Assembly: GCF_041261225.1 (NCBI RefSeq)
Contig: NZ_JBGCCN010000006.1
Location: forward strand, 1 to 46,997
DNA length: 46,997 nucleotides
Direction: 5' to 3'
DNA from: Streptomyces sp. V4I8
Lineage (GTDB): Bacteria > Actinomycetota > Actinomycetes > Streptomycetales > Streptomycetaceae
This document shows, piece after piece, positions 24,694 through 33,354 of this stretch. The notes beneath the pieces are model-generated. The model saw only the letters and a program-made list of their open reading frames with translations. It made no database searches and was not told where the DNA came from. The translations under genes and the position numbers were made by a program. How positions within the stretch are numbered: position 1 is the stretch's first letter; every line of letters begins with the position of its first letter.

Positions 24694-24709
24694 GTCGCCA
24701 ATTGGCGAC
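24694..24709. promoter_or_regulatory. Palindrome family A, copy 2
   Basis: GTCGCCAATTGGCGAC, identical to the cores at 16311 and 34031. It follows the relaxase terminator in intergenic DNA with no adjacent start codon, which argues for a DNA-structural role or a role beyond simple promoter repression. Confidence 0.65.
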
Positions 24710-24931
24710 TGGTGGTCGGGCGCGGGTGAGAAGCTGTTTCACATCCTCTTTTCGCAGGTCACGGGCGCGTGAAGGATGGCGGTGATCCCGCTTGCCGTTC
24801 GGCTGGGCGTCGATGGTCGCCGTTCCGAACGGCAGCGGCAGCGCCCTGGTCTTCAGGCGGCTGCGAGGGGGACTGTCGGCGCCTCGGTCTGGCGGCGGGG
24901 TCGGGACAAGCGGCGGGACATGAGCGTGATG

Positions 24932-25500
24932 AACGCCCACTGAGTGGGCGTTTGATGGTGATTCACGCCGACCGTTTCAACATGTTTTGCCACATTTATC
25001 GCCAACGCGTGCGGCCTGAAACGCCTGGAAGTTACCGACAGACAGGAAGCTTCCAACCCGTTGTTAGACCAGACGGAATTCGGCGCTGAGGAGCGGATCA
25101 AACGGGCGACCGGATCGGCACCCGGGATGCCGTGAAGGCGCATGTAAGGCGCGAATCACCCCGAAGGGTGTTGGCCGCAGGAGCGACTTAGCGTCTCAAT
25201 CCATCCCTAAACGCCCACTGAGTGGGCGTTTGATGGTGATTCACGCCGACCGTTTCAACATGTTTTGCCACATTTATCGCCAACGCGTGCGGCCTGAAAC
25301 GCCTGGAAGTTACCGACAGACAGGAAGCTTCCAACCCGTTGTTAGACCAGACGGAATTCGGCGCTGAGGAGCGGATCAAACGGGCGACCGGATCGGCACC
25401 CGGGATGCCGTGAAGGCGCATGTAAGGCGCGAATCACCCCGAAGGGTGTTGGCCGCAGGAGCGACTTAGCGTCTCAATCCATCCCTAAACGCCCACTGAG
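24932..25500. repeat. 278-bp perfect tandem duplication plus partial third copy
   Basis: Units at 24932-25209 and 25210-25487 are identical over the length I compared; a third begins at 25488 and is cut by the IS at 25501. Each unit starts with a palindrome (AACGCCCACT, G, AGTGGGCGTT) and is less GC-rich than the surroundings, with TTTCAACATGTTTTGCCAC. Minus-strand frames are open for 70-95 codons but differ in their tails and lack ribosome sites, so I do not call genes. It may be a replication or incompatibility locus, or a recent slippage or IS-related duplication. Confidence 0.85.
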
Positions 25501-26606
25501 AGGACGTTCGTGCTGCTGACGTGCGGGTTTGGTTGTTTTGTCGGCTGTCCGAGATCAGTCTAATTGCCACTCCTCGTACCGAATGCGCAGGGACGGCGCC
25601 CGCTACAGGTCGGGCGTGTTGTCACGTTCTGCACCAACAGCTCCTGTCCGGTTCAAATATGGGCGGTTCGCCTCCCTCAGTCACTCGGACGAGCGATATA
25701 CGGGCTCCAACTCCCAGTCGTATCAGTGCTGTCATGACGACTCAGCCGCCTCGCAAGCCCTATCCGAGCGACCTGTCCGACGCCCGCTGGGCCCTGATGG
25801 AACCGACGCTCACCGCGTGGCGAGCCGAGCGGCAGAAGACCTCGCTCAACCTCGGCGGCAGGCTCGCCGACCTGCGCGAAGTCATGAACGCGATCCTCTA
25901 CGTCAACCGCACCGGCATCCCCTGGCGCTACCTCCGCACGACTTCCCGCCCCACACCACCGTCTTCTCGCACTTCAGCGCCTGGACTACCGACGGCACGA
26001 TCGAGAAACTCGGCGTCCGCTTGCACCGTCTGGTCCGCGAACAGGAGGGGCGCAAGGCCGAGCCGACCGCGTGCGTCATCGACGCGCAGAGCGTCAAAAC
26101 CGCCCCGAGCGTGCCCACCAGCACACAGGGCACCGACGCCGGCAAGAAGATCGTAGGTCGCAAGCGCAGCATCGTCGTGGACACCCTCGGTCTGCTACTG
26201 CTGGTCGCGGTGACCGCGGCCGGGGTATCCGACAACGAGGCCGGCAAGCAGCTGCTCACCCAACTTGCCGCCACCCACCCCACCATCACCAAGGCATGGG
26301 TCGACACCGGCTACAAGACCCAGGCCATCGAGCACGGCGCCAATCTCGGCATCGACGTCGATGTCGTGCCCAGGAACACACAGACCAAAGGTTTCTCGGT
26401 GCTACCGCGATGCTGGGCGGTGGAGCGAAGTTTCGGGTGGATCATGATGCACCGCCGACTGGCCCGCGACTACGAGACCAAAACAGCGCACTCCGAGAGC
26501 ATGATCCGCCTCGCAATGATCTCGAACCTGGCGAAACGAGCAACCGGCGAAAGCACCATAACCTGGCACAATCCATGAACTAACCCTCATTCAAGCGGGA
26601 CGTCCT
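25501..26606 (+). mobile_element. IS5-family insertion sequence with 5-bp target duplication
   Basis: Bounded by CTGAG on both sides (25496-25500 and 26607-26611), with short ends AGGACGTTCG and the complement of CGGGACGTCCT. It inserted at the centre of the palindrome that opens the third 278-bp unit. It differs from the IS5-type element at 1026. The 233 bp between the left end and the transposase ATG is long for this family. Confidence 0.7.
25734..26578 (+). pseudogene. IS5-family transposase with -1 frameshift
   Basis: It starts at ATG 25734 in frame 0 (YPSDLSDARWALMEPTL, VMNAILYVNRTGIPWRYL). It must slip back one base near 25932-25936 to continue in frame 2 (PHDFPPHTTVFSHFSAW, CVIDAQSVKTAP, AWVDTGYKTQ, WAVERSFGWIMMHRRLARDY). 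The D, D and E positions are present in the second frame. Either a one-base deletion inactivates it or a programmed -1 shift joins the two frames, as in some IS5 members. The slip site CTCCG is not a classical slippery heptamer, so a mutation is more likely. Confidence 0.75.
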
Positions 26607-26804
26607 CTGAGCGCCTGTGTTTGATGCCGACATGACAGCTTGTCTGGTTGGTGTGCTGGCGAGCGGGTCTTCGTTATCCGCATGAATGGCTTCGTAGGTG
26701 ACGAAATGACTCGACTTGGCTGGCGCCTGTTTTCGCCAGTGTCGTCAAGCGGCACGCCGGCGGGGCGAACAGGAGGACACTGGGCAGTGCGAGGAGGCAG
26801 TCTG

Positions 26805-27005
26805 ATGGCAGCCGATGCCGCAAGGTACACGCCGTTCGGCGAGGCCCGGTGTCGGGCGGTTGAGGAGATCGTGGAGGCAGTCCGCAGTAGGAAGCACTGG
26901 CGGGCTGGTGTCTTGCTTGAGCAGTTCGTGGCGGGTGCCGATCTCACCGCGCTCGGCGCGATGCGGACAGCGTTGCGGGAATCCGACCCGGGCCGGGAGC
27001 CGTGA
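26805..27005 (+). CDS. Hypothetical 66-aa helical protein
   Basis: ATG 26805 follows GAGGAGGCAGTCTG, a good ribosome site. The sequence (YTPFGEARCRAVEEIVEAVR, then HWRAGVLLEQFVAG) is a compact helical protein of unknown family. The frame is open 165 bases further upstream, without support for an earlier start. It stands alone, downstream of the IS. Confidence 0.55.
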   Translation: MAADAARYTPFGEARCRAVEEIVEAVRSRKHWRAGVLLEQFVAGADLTALGAMRTALRESDPGREP

Positions 27006-27480
27006 AGGACGCAAGCAGCCTGTAGTTGGGGATCACTGCTGGCAGTCGAAGTGGATGCCGGGGCTGCTGATGATGAAGTCGTGAACGGCCGCCGCCGGAT
27101 GCGGGCGAGCACCGGCGGCGGCCGCGCGGTGCGAGAACGGCGCTGGCTCCCCTCACATCGCCGCCTCGCACTGACCGTCCTTCCCACCCTTCCCGGGGTG
27201 TGCGGGAGTTCATCCCGGGCTCGAACCGGGCTGGGGAGGACGAAGGGCTGGAGCTGCGTTGTCGGCGATGCGGCTCCAGCCGCTCACAGTGGTCGGATAG
27301 TCACTGCGACCCGGGGGCTGGGGGCCGAAGGCAAAGGACCGGTAGCCCGTCGTCGGCCGGAGTCGGCGAAACGGGCGACGGTGCTGCTGGCAAGCGTATG
27401 CGGGCCGGGGCGGTGCGGGCAGCATGCGATTCAGCCGATACCGGACTGAACTTCTGTATGCGCCGGGAACTGTTGGCGGG
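27006..27480. other. 475-bp region without a clear gene
   Basis: Only a possible minus-strand gene tail is seen near 27035-27100 (HDFIISSPGIHFDCQQ, stop), closed upstream by a stop near 27155. No promoter or hairpin stands out. Confidence 0.35.
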
Positions 27481-27894
27481 TCACTGTCCGCCCTCCAGGG
27501 CATCTTCCACGGTGGCAAGGAGCGCAAAGAGCGTGTGGAGTCCGGCGGCTTTGAGGATCCGCAGGTGCCAGGGCCGGACACAGACCAGGGTCAGCTGGCC
27601 GCCGCGTTCGAGGGCCCGACGTCGGGTCCGGCAGAGCAGGCCGAGGGTGGAGCAGTCGAGGAACTCCACCGGCCGCAGGTCCACGATCACGCGGACGCCC
27701 GACCGGGTGGTCGCGGCATCGGTATGCGCCTGAATCTCAGGGATGTTGCTCAGGTCGATGATTCCGTGGAACTCGACCACGGTGACACCGCGAAGAACGT
27801 AACTGCGCGCGTGCCGGCCCGGGACCGGCAGTTTCCCCGGCATCGGGTGATTCTGGCGCTGCCCCGAAAGCGCATTCGTCTCCTGGGTGCCCAT
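27481..27894 (-). CDS. STAS-domain anti-sigma-factor antagonist, copy 2
   Basis: 137 aa from ATG 27894 with AGGAACCGCC upstream. The STAS domain is at about 32-130: VTVVEFHGIIDLSNIPEIQA, then RVIVDLRPVEFLDCSTLGLL, where D-C-S-T holds the phosphorylatable serine, and LTLVCVRPWHLRILKAAGL. The fold and key serine are intact. It differs from the copy at 7919 and has no kinase partner in the window, so it would have to bind host anti-sigma factors. It might couple plasmid state to host stress or development; this is inference. Confidence 0.8.
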   Translation of the reverse strand: MGTQETNALSGQRQNHPMPGKLPVPGRHARSYVLRGVTVVEFHGIIDLSNIPEIQAHTDAATTRSGVRVIVDLRPVEFLDCSTLGLLCRTRRRALERGGQLTLVCVRPWHLRILKAAGLHTLFALLATVEDALEGGQ

Positions 27895-27936
27895 GGCGGT
27901 TCCTGACGTGAGACCCCCGCTGGAGGGGAGGGGGGG

Positions 27937-28148
27937 GAGGCACTGATCTTGGGTGCGGGTGTGTGGGCGGTGGAGATGGTGGTGGGTCGCGGTGCGGCCC
28001 CCTCGTCAGACGGCACCCGAGGGCAGCACGCCGCCCGCCGGGAGTCCAGGACGCCTACGGCGCCGCAAGCGGTAAATCCTGGACACCCGTCGAACGGCGC
28101 GCTGGGCAGAGCCTGCCGCCCAACGAGGGAACCACCCCGCTCAGCCCG
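27937..28148 (+). ncRNA. Structured RNA-like element, copy A
   Basis: About 210 bp with 5' and 3' blocks nearly identical to copy B (39586-39802), while the middle has diverged and still pairs. GTCCAGGA (28044-28051) pairs with TCCTGGAC (28077-28084); in copy B this is GCCAGGC with GCCTGGC, two compensatory changes. Within it are hairpins CGCCTACGGCG and CCGCAAGCGG. Long-range helices join GGTGGT (27978) with ACCACC (28131) and CCCTCGT (28000) with ACGAGGG (28123). A GGCAG-AGC-CTGCC hairpin lies in the 3' block. This is the behaviour of a folded RNA or ssDNA, not of a protein gene. It ends 72 bases before the ATG at 28220. Class unknown. Confidence 0.65.
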
Positions 28149-28219
28149 GAACCTTGGCGGCCGCCGAGGATGGGCGATCCTCTGGCACCGTGTCAGTACC
28201 CGCGGCTACCGTCGTAATC

Positions 28220-28777
28220 ATGGCCAGCAACAGCGAGTCGCAGTGGCGCCCCCGGCAGCTGCACCCGTCCATCGCGGACGCCCTCCCCGTCCCGGAGAAC
28301 CCGACGATTCTTCCCGGGGTGACTCCGTCCTGGCCTGGCCACGAATACGGGCCGACCCTAATTCCAGCTCCGGCCCCCAGCACACCCGGGCTTCCAGGAG
28401 GCGTCCGCCGGACCCGGGCAGAGCTGGCAGCGCTCCGGGACGACGCCGCACGGCAGTTCCACGTCGGCGAACACGCGCGCGTGCAGCTGGACGAGGACGA
28501 CGAGTACCGCGTACGGCGCCCGGCGGCCGCCGCCCAGGGAGTGTGGGCCGTCGCCGCCTGGCTGTTGGGAGAGCTGCAGAACGCTCCGATCAGCGGAGAG
28601 ACCTACGAGTACCCGTACACGAAGCGGGAGGTGGGCAAGGAGAGCGTGCACGCCCGCGACTGCATCGAGGGCAACGACTGGCCCGACCTTGACCGCGACT
28701 ACGCCGCAGGCGTCGACTACACCGTCGGGTGGGCGTTCTGGCCCGACCAGGAACGGCCCGTGCCGGCGGCCGCCTGA
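28220..28777 (+). CDS. Hypothetical 185-aa protein downstream of structured element A
   Basis: ATG 28220 lies 7 bases after TACCGT, consistent with a leaderless start; no Shine-Dalgarno. The N-terminal 60 residues are Pro-rich and probably flexible (PVPENPTILPGVTPSWPG). Residues 65-180 form a compact domain (GVRRTRAELAALRDDAARQF, QGVWAVAAWLLGELQNAPI, VDYTVGWAFWPDQE). No family recognised. It is the only gene between element A and the terminator at 28791, so the element probably belongs functionally to it or is transcribed ahead of it. Confidence 0.6.
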   Translation: MASNSESQWRPRQLHPSIADALPVPENPTILPGVTPSWPGHEYGPTLIPAPAPSTPGLPGGVRRTRAELAALRDDAARQFHVGEHARVQLDEDDEYRVRRPAAAAQGVWAVAAWLLGELQNAPISGETYEYPYTKREVGKESVHARDCIEGNDWPDLDRDYAAGVDYTVGWAFWPDQERPVPAAA

Positions 28778-28790
28778 CGTACGCACGCGA

Positions 28791-28819
28791 AGAGGCCCGG
28801 ACCGATGGTCCGGGCCTCT
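28791..28819. terminator. Bidirectional terminator between convergent genes
   Basis: AGAGGCCCGGACC and its perfect complement with a GAT loop. It separates the plus-strand gene ending at 28777 from the minus-strand transfer operon ending at 28833. Confidence 0.75.
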
Positions 28820-28832
28820 GTCGTTGTCGTGT

Positions 28833-29471
28833 TCAGCTGGGCAGTTCGCCCGTCTTCAGCAGGTGCATGTGCTGGAGAAGATCCTGGGGAGGGTCGGTCC
28901 GCTTGTTCTCCAGCGGGTTCTTGTGCCCCGCGTACGGGTCGTTCGGCTCCGGGTGGAGGTTGCAGTTCGCCAGGATGAACTTCCCCTGGCGTACGGCATC
29001 CGGCAGCCACCGGCCCAGCCACTCAGCGGTCCGCAGCGGGGTCGACTCCGGATCGCTGAACGCCCAGTGCCAGGAGCCCATGAGGCTCGTCAGGGACTCC
29101 ACCATGTCCGGGTGCAGGTGCCAGCACGACACCGCCCACTGGTCGTAACCCAGCATTTCCTGGAACGAGCGCGGGTACCGCACTCGGAAGGTGCCCATCG
29201 TCCAGTCCAGCAGGATCTCCCAGGCGTGTGCCTGTTGCTGGGGGTTCATGGCCAGCCAGTTCCAGACCGCGACCTTCGGAGCGTCCGGCTTCTCCGTCAG
29301 CTTCTTCACGGTCAGGGCCAGGTCAGCCACGGCGTCCGGGAGGTTGAAGCCCTCCAGGGATTCCAGCCGCTCGTTGACGCCGTCCAGCCGTTCGTTCAGA
29401 TCCCGGGTTCGCTGCCACACGGCCACCACGTCGCGAGGCGGATCGACAGGCCCACGGCTCCGCTCGCTCAT
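28833..29471 (-). CDS. DUF4913-like transfer-operon protein
   Basis: 212 aa from ATG 29471, which overlaps the stop of the VirD4-like gene (ATGA) and has GGAGG eight bases upstream, so it is translationally coupled. Residues 20-65 are a short coiled coil (RDLNERLDGVNERLESLEGF). The rest (VAVWNWLAMNPQQQAHAWEI, SCWHLHPDMVESLTSLMGSW, ANCNLHPEPNDPYAGH) follows the Trp/Cys/His pattern of DUF4913. Proteins of this family accompany the coupling ATPase in actinobacterial conjugative elements. Role unknown, possibly an adaptor for the relaxosome. Confidence 0.75.
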   Translation of the reverse strand: MSERSRGPVDPPRDVVAVWQRTRDLNERLDGVNERLESLEGFNLPDAVADLALTVKKLTEKPDAPKVAVWNWLAMNPQQQAHAWEILLDWTMGTFRVRYPRSFQEMLGYDQWAVSCWHLHPDMVESLTSLMGSWHWAFSDPESTPLRTAEWLGRWLPDAVRQGKFILANCNLHPEPNDPYAGHKNPLENKRTDPPQDLLQHMHLLKTGELPS

Positions 29472-31438
29472 CCGGTGTACCTCCACCGCTCGCCCTCAGC
29501 TGCCGGGGAGTCCGACTGTCCGGGGACGACCGGGGACGCCGGCGGGGCGTCTGTCTCTGCGGGCTGGCTCGGGAACACAGGTGTTGTGGCGGGCATCTGG
29601 GGAGGCAGGACCGGGCCGGTGACCTGCACGCCCTTCTTCTTCAGCTTGATCTCTTCCTTCTCCCGGGCCTTTGCCTGTTTGGCCAGGGCCTTGACGTCCG
29701 GCCGCTCCCACACCGGGACGAAGCGGTATCGGATCGGCGGAAGATGCCGGTAGAAGATGAGGCCCGTACCCTCCCGCATCTGCCGGATAGCTTCCGGTGG
29801 CATCACCCGGACCCGCCGCACGCTGACACTCCTGGACGTCTTGTCCTCGTCCGAGGTTGATGAGGAGGCGATCTCCTCGTCTCGCTCCCCGCACAGCTGT
29901 GACAGTTCGTCCAGGTCTTCGGGCAGTGACAGACCGCCCAGGACCACCCTGGTCGCGTTGTTCATGATGGTTTGCGCTCCGTTCCGGCCCCACCTCTCGC
30001 GCAGCTGGGACGGGGACTGTACGGAGATCAGCATCTGAATGTTTCGGCCGCCCGCGTCCGCCGACCACAGGTGCAGTGGGAGCGGGCAGATCACGGCCGC
30101 CTCGTCCAGGACCATCCGCAGGTACGGGTCCAGGCGCCCGCCCGGAGAGTTGTCCGCCAGGAGGTAGGCCGCATCGTAGATCTCGCCCACCAGGGCCGAG
30201 AACAGCGGGCTGACCGAGCCGTACCGCATGTCCCGGCCCATCACGTACAGGGTCCCCCGCGAGCGCAGGAAGTCCTGCACATCGAACTTCTGCTCACCGG
30301 GGCGGGGGCTGACGATCTCGACAACCTCGGGGTGCGAGAGGAATTGGAAAGACCTGACGAGGGTCAGGTACACGCTGTCCCGGGTCTTCTCCGGCGCCCT
30401 CAACATCTGGTCGAGCAGCTGCGCCCAGCCCGCCGGCACACGGTCGTGGTGCGCCTGCAGGATCTCCAGCGGCTCCCGGTCGGTCGGGTTGGTCACCCAG
30501 CTCCGCACCGTCATGAGGTCACCGCCCTTGAGAGCGGCCGCCATCAAGTAGGAGGACAACACGGTGAAGCTGTGGCCCTCCCAGAAGGACGCGTTCTCCA
30601 TGTCCTCCCCGGAGGCCGAGGCCGACAGGATGTAGCCCGCGCGCCGGATCGCCGCCGAGGCTTCCTCGCAGCCCTCTACGAGGTTCCAGCGTAGTGTGTT
30701 GGGCACACCGCTGACCCCAGCGTTGAAGACCCAGATGGGGCGGTTGTGCTCGCGCCTCAGTTCGTGGGTGTGTCCGTACAGGTCGCCACGGGTTGAGGTG
30801 ACGATGCAGCTGCCGACCGCGTCGATCACCGCGTTGCCCAGCTGGGCACTCTTGCCCGAGCGCGGCGGGGCGTACATCAGCACCAGGTCCTCGCACGCGA
30901 TGAACAGGCCCCGCTTGTAGAGGAGATCTGTCCCCAGGTGCAGACCGAGGTCGTGGGCCCTGATCGAGCGGCTCTTGAGCCCAGCCAGAGACGGACGCAG
31001 AACCTGAGCCCGGTTCCTCAATCCGGGCTCGGACAGCCATTTCCTCAGTTCCCTGGGGGTGGCGAACCCGACTCGCTCCGAAGGGTTCACCAACCCGGAC
31101 GCGCTCAAGTCAACCTTGCGCTTCAGGGCAACGAGTCCCAGGCCCGAGGCGACTGCTGCAGTGCCGATGAAACCCGGCAGACCACCCAGCGGCCAGTTCA
31201 AGGCCACCGAGTTGACGAGGTCGAGGAGCGACGGACCGCCGCTCTCGGCAGCCGCCGCCGACACCGCCACGACGGGCAGACCCGCCGCCGCGTACGAAGT
31301 GCCCGTAGCCCCTCGGGGCTTGCCCGCGATGAGGCCGGCGGGCTTGTGAGCCGCGAGGAGGCGGTGCGCCCAGCGCGGTTCCAGACTGCCGGGAAGCTCT
31401 GTGACGTGGGGGGCCTTAGTCTCTTCCTTGCGTGACAC
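29468..31438 (-). CDS. VirD4/TraG-like type IV coupling protein
   Basis: 656 aa from GTG 31438 (AGAGAGGAAACCTC upstream). An N-terminal hydrophobic stretch (about 50-105) holds two weak membrane segments (YAAAGLPVVAVSAAAAE, GLPGFIGTAAVASGLGLVAL). The ATPase has Walker A MYAPPRSGKSAQLGN at 190-197 and Walker B YLRMVLDEAAVI at 445. A TraM-recognition-type segment follows (MLISVQSPSQLRERWG, TIMNNATRVVLGG), then a Pro-rich tail. It pumps or delivers the relaxase-DNA complex to the secretion channel. Second gene of the minus-strand operon DUF2637, T4CP, DUF4913. Confidence 0.9.
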   Translation of the reverse strand: MSRKEETKAPHVTELPGSLEPRWAHRLLAAHKPAGLIAGKPRGATGTSYAAAGLPVVAVSAAAAESGGPSLLDLVNSVALNWPLGGLPGFIGTAAVASGLGLVALKRKVDLSASGLVNPSERVGFATPRELRKWLSEPGLRNRAQVLRPSLAGLKSRSIRAHDLGLHLGTDLLYKRGLFIACEDLVLMYAPPRSGKSAQLGNAVIDAVGSCIVTSTRGDLYGHTHELRREHNRPIWVFNAGVSGVPNTLRWNLVEGCEEASAAIRRAGYILSASASGEDMENASFWEGHSFTVLSSYLMAAALKGGDLMTVRSWVTNPTDREPLEILQAHHDRVPAGWAQLLDQMLRAPEKTRDSVYLTLVRSFQFLSHPEVVEIVSPRPGEQKFDVQDFLRSRGTLYVMGRDMRYGSVSPLFSALVGEIYDAAYLLADNSPGGRLDPYLRMVLDEAAVICPLPLHLWSADAGGRNIQMLISVQSPSQLRERWGRNGAQTIMNNATRVVLGGLSLPEDLDELSQLCGERDEEIASSSTSDEDKTSRSVSVRRVRVMPPEAIRQMREGTGLIFYRHLPPIRYRFVPVWERPDVKALAKQAKAREKEEIKLKKKGVQVTGPVLPPQMPATTPVFPSQPAETDAPPASPVVPGQSDSPAAEGERWRYTG

Positions 31439-31566
31439 GAGGTTTCCTCTCTTGTCGCGAAGTCCCCGGGGTCCGGCGGTACCAGCGCCTTCCCGGGGGC
31501 GCCTAATTGGTCCGGTGACCTCACGATCACCGTACGTTCCAGGACTGACACTCAGCCCAGGCTTTC

Positions 31567-32979
31567 TCAGCGGTGCTTGCGGATGATCTCGCCCAAGTAC
31601 TTCCGGGCGGTCCCCGGCGTGAATCCAGTGCCCTCGTGCAGGAGTTCGCCGAGCTTGACCGCCGACAACTTCCGCTCCTCGGGCGACAGCTGCAGGTAGC
31701 GGTGCTCCAGCAGCTCAAGGCCTGTCAGCCCCTCCGGCTCCGGGACGGTCTCCACCTCGTCCTCGTCCGTCGGGAGCACCAGCTCCGTGGCCTGGCCCGG
31801 CACGAAGGGACCGCCTTGGCCGTCGCCAAATGGCGACTGGCCCAGTGCCTCGTCCGTGAGCGGGTCCACGCCCCACTCCGGATCGTCGATCCGGGCCTGA
31901 ACCACGCGCGGCCGCCCCTCGCCCCGGGCCGCCACCGGCACCGGAGCACCCGCCGGGGGGCCCGCGCCGTACGGGTCGTATCCGCCGCGGTAGTCCACTT
32001 CCAGCTCAGGCCCGTACGCCTCGTACGGTTCAGGAACGGGCTGCAGCTCCGGCTCAGGGTGGCCGGCCGCCTCGTCCACCGTGGTGGTGGCCACGTCCTC
32101 GTCCTGGCCGCCATGCTCGGTCTGGTCGACGTCGACCAGCACCGGCTCCAGCTCCCGTGCGGACAGGTCCGCGGGCAGTTCCTCGCGGACGTCGTCGCCG
32201 TCGAGGCGTTCCAGTTCGGCCGTGGGCAGCGTGATGTTAGCGGCCGCCAGCCCCGCAGACGCCGTCTCTTCGAGCGGTACTCCGTATCGGGCCAGACGCA
32301 GCGGCATCAGCGCCTCCACCGGAGCCTTGCGGCGCCAGGCACGTCCGAACCTCTGACGCAGACGCGCCTGATACACGAGCCGTTCCTGTTCCCGCTTGAT
32401 CACCTCGTCATACGAGCGCAGCTCCCACAGCTTCATGCGACGCCACAGAAGGAACGTTGGGCCAGGCGAGAGCAGCCAGCGCGTGAGGCGGACTCCCTCC
32501 ATGTGCTTGTCGGCGGTGATGTCCGCGATCCGGCCGACAGCATGCCGGGCCGCCTCCACCGCGACGACAAACAGGATCGGAATCACCGCGTGCATGCCGA
32601 CGCCGAGAGGGTCAGGCCAGGCAGCCGCGCCGTTGAAGGCGATCGTGGCGGCCGTCAGTATCCACGCCGTCTGGCGGAGCAGCGGGAACGGAATCCGGAT
32701 CCAGGTCAGCAGCAGGTCCAGGGCCAGCAGCACGACAATCCCCGCGTCGATGCCGATCGGGAACGCGTACGAGAAGTCCCCGAACCCCTTCTTCTCCGCG
32801 AGTTCGCGCACCGACGCGTACGAACCGGCGAAGCCGATACCGGCGATGATCACAGCTCCCGTGGTAACGACGCCGATCAGCACCTTGTGAACCCGGGTCA
32901 GCTTGGGCACTGCCTTGTTCTCTTCCTGAGCAGTTGCAGCTTCGGGGGGATCAGCGGCCCTACCCTGGTGGTGACGCAT
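31567..32979 (-). CDS. DUF2637 membrane protein of the transfer operon
   Basis: 470 aa from ATG 32979 with CGGAG upstream; the frame is open to 33045 but without a ribosome site. The DUF2637 part has four membrane segments at about 30-155 (VHKVLIGVVTTGAVIIAGI, FAGSYASVRELAEKKGFG, AGIVVLLALDLLLTWIRIP, VIPILFVVAVEAARHA). A basic linker follows, then a long acidic, Pro-rich cytoplasmic region, and a C-terminal domain (LSPEERKLSAVKLGELLHEG, GTARKYLGEIIRKHR) resembling a small winged helix. Related proteins sit next to FtsK/VirD4-type ATPases on Streptomyces plasmids. Palindrome A copy 4 lies within the gene at 31822-31837. Confidence 0.82.
   Translation of the reverse strand: MRHHQGRAADPPEAATAQEENKAVPKLTRVHKVLIGVVTTGAVIIAGIGFAGSYASVRELAEKKGFGDFSYAFPIGIDAGIVVLLALDLLLTWIRIPFPLLRQTAWILTAATIAFNGAAAWPDPLGVGMHAVIPILFVVAVEAARHAVGRIADITADKHMEGVRLTRWLLSPGPTFLLWRRMKLWELRSYDEVIKREQERLVYQARLRQRFGRAWRRKAPVEALMPLRLARYGVPLEETASAGLAAANITLPTAELERLDGDDVREELPADLSARELEPVLVDVDQTEHGGQDEDVATTTVDEAAGHPEPELQPVPEPYEAYGPELEVDYRGGYDPYGAGPPAGAPVPVAARGEGRPRVVQARIDDPEWGVDPLTDEALGQSPFGDGQGGPFVPGQATELVLPTDEDEVETVPEPEGLTGLELLEHRYLQLSPEERKLSAVKLGELLHEGTGFTPGTARKYLGEIIRKHR
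31822..31837. promoter_or_regulatory. Palindrome family A, copy 3 (one mismatch, inside a gene)
   Basis: GTCGCCAAATGGCGAC differs from the other cores at one central base. It lies inside the DUF2637 gene, so it may be a weak or degenerate site. Confidence 0.45.
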
Positions 32980-33054
32980 GTGAGTCTCCGATCTTCCAGC
33001 GTCTGAGCCTCGGCGGTGCTTCCTCACTGCCGGGGCTCGCCTCATTCCGGGGCC

Positions 33055-33255
33055 TCAGCCGCCGCGCTTCGACAGGTACTCGTCGATCGCAGCGTCGAGG
33101 AGGTCTTGCAGGTTCTCGTCGTGCGCCGCGGCGTACAGCCGCAGCCGCTTGCGGACGGAGGCCCGCACGCGTCCCGAGATGAGCACGCGTTCGCCGTCCG
33201 CAGCCTCGCCGCCGGCCTTCTGGTCCCGCTGTTGGGGCACTGGGCCACTCCTCAT
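33055..33255 (-). CDS. Small ribbon-helix-helix-like regulator
   Basis: 66 aa from ATG 33255 (GGAACGACCC upstream); an in-frame GTG at 33312 would add 19 residues. The C-terminal part, RVLISGRVRASVRKRLRLYA, then DENLQDLLDAAIDEYLSKRG, is a strand followed by two helices, as in CopG/ParG-type RHH proteins. It is first in the minus-strand transfer operon and divergent from the 33492 operon, so it could repress both from the 100-bp intergenic region. Confidence 0.7.
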   Translation of the reverse strand: MRSGPVPQQRDQKAGGEAADGERVLISGRVRASVRKRLRLYAAAHDENLQDLLDAAIDEYLSKRGG

Positions 33256-33354
33256 GGGTCGTTCCAACGTCTGGAGCACCCTAGAACTCCCTTCTCTCGT
33301 TTGCTCGATCACGACCGTACATCAAACAACCTAGAAAGTCAGCAATGTATGTTG

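Noticed and set aside
20306..24940. Very long minus-strand ORFs opposite the relaxase gene
   Set aside because: Typical high-GC shadow frames. The relaxase motifs are complete on the plus strand.
24853..25421. Two similar minus-strand ORFs (70-95 codons) in the 278-bp repeats
   Set aside because: They arise from the duplication, have different tails, and lack ribosome sites and coding bias.
27200..27245. T-arm-like sequence (GGTTCGAGCCC on the minus strand) suggesting a tRNA or att site
   Set aside because: No anticodon arm, D-arm or acceptor stem can be built around it, and no tyrosine integrase gene is present in the window.
27949..28692. ORFs across the structured elements, e.g. minus-strand PSDEGAAPRPTTIST in both copies
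   Set aside because: The shared peptide results from conserved DNA. The variable centre breaks the reading frame but keeps base pairing, which favours RNA over protein.
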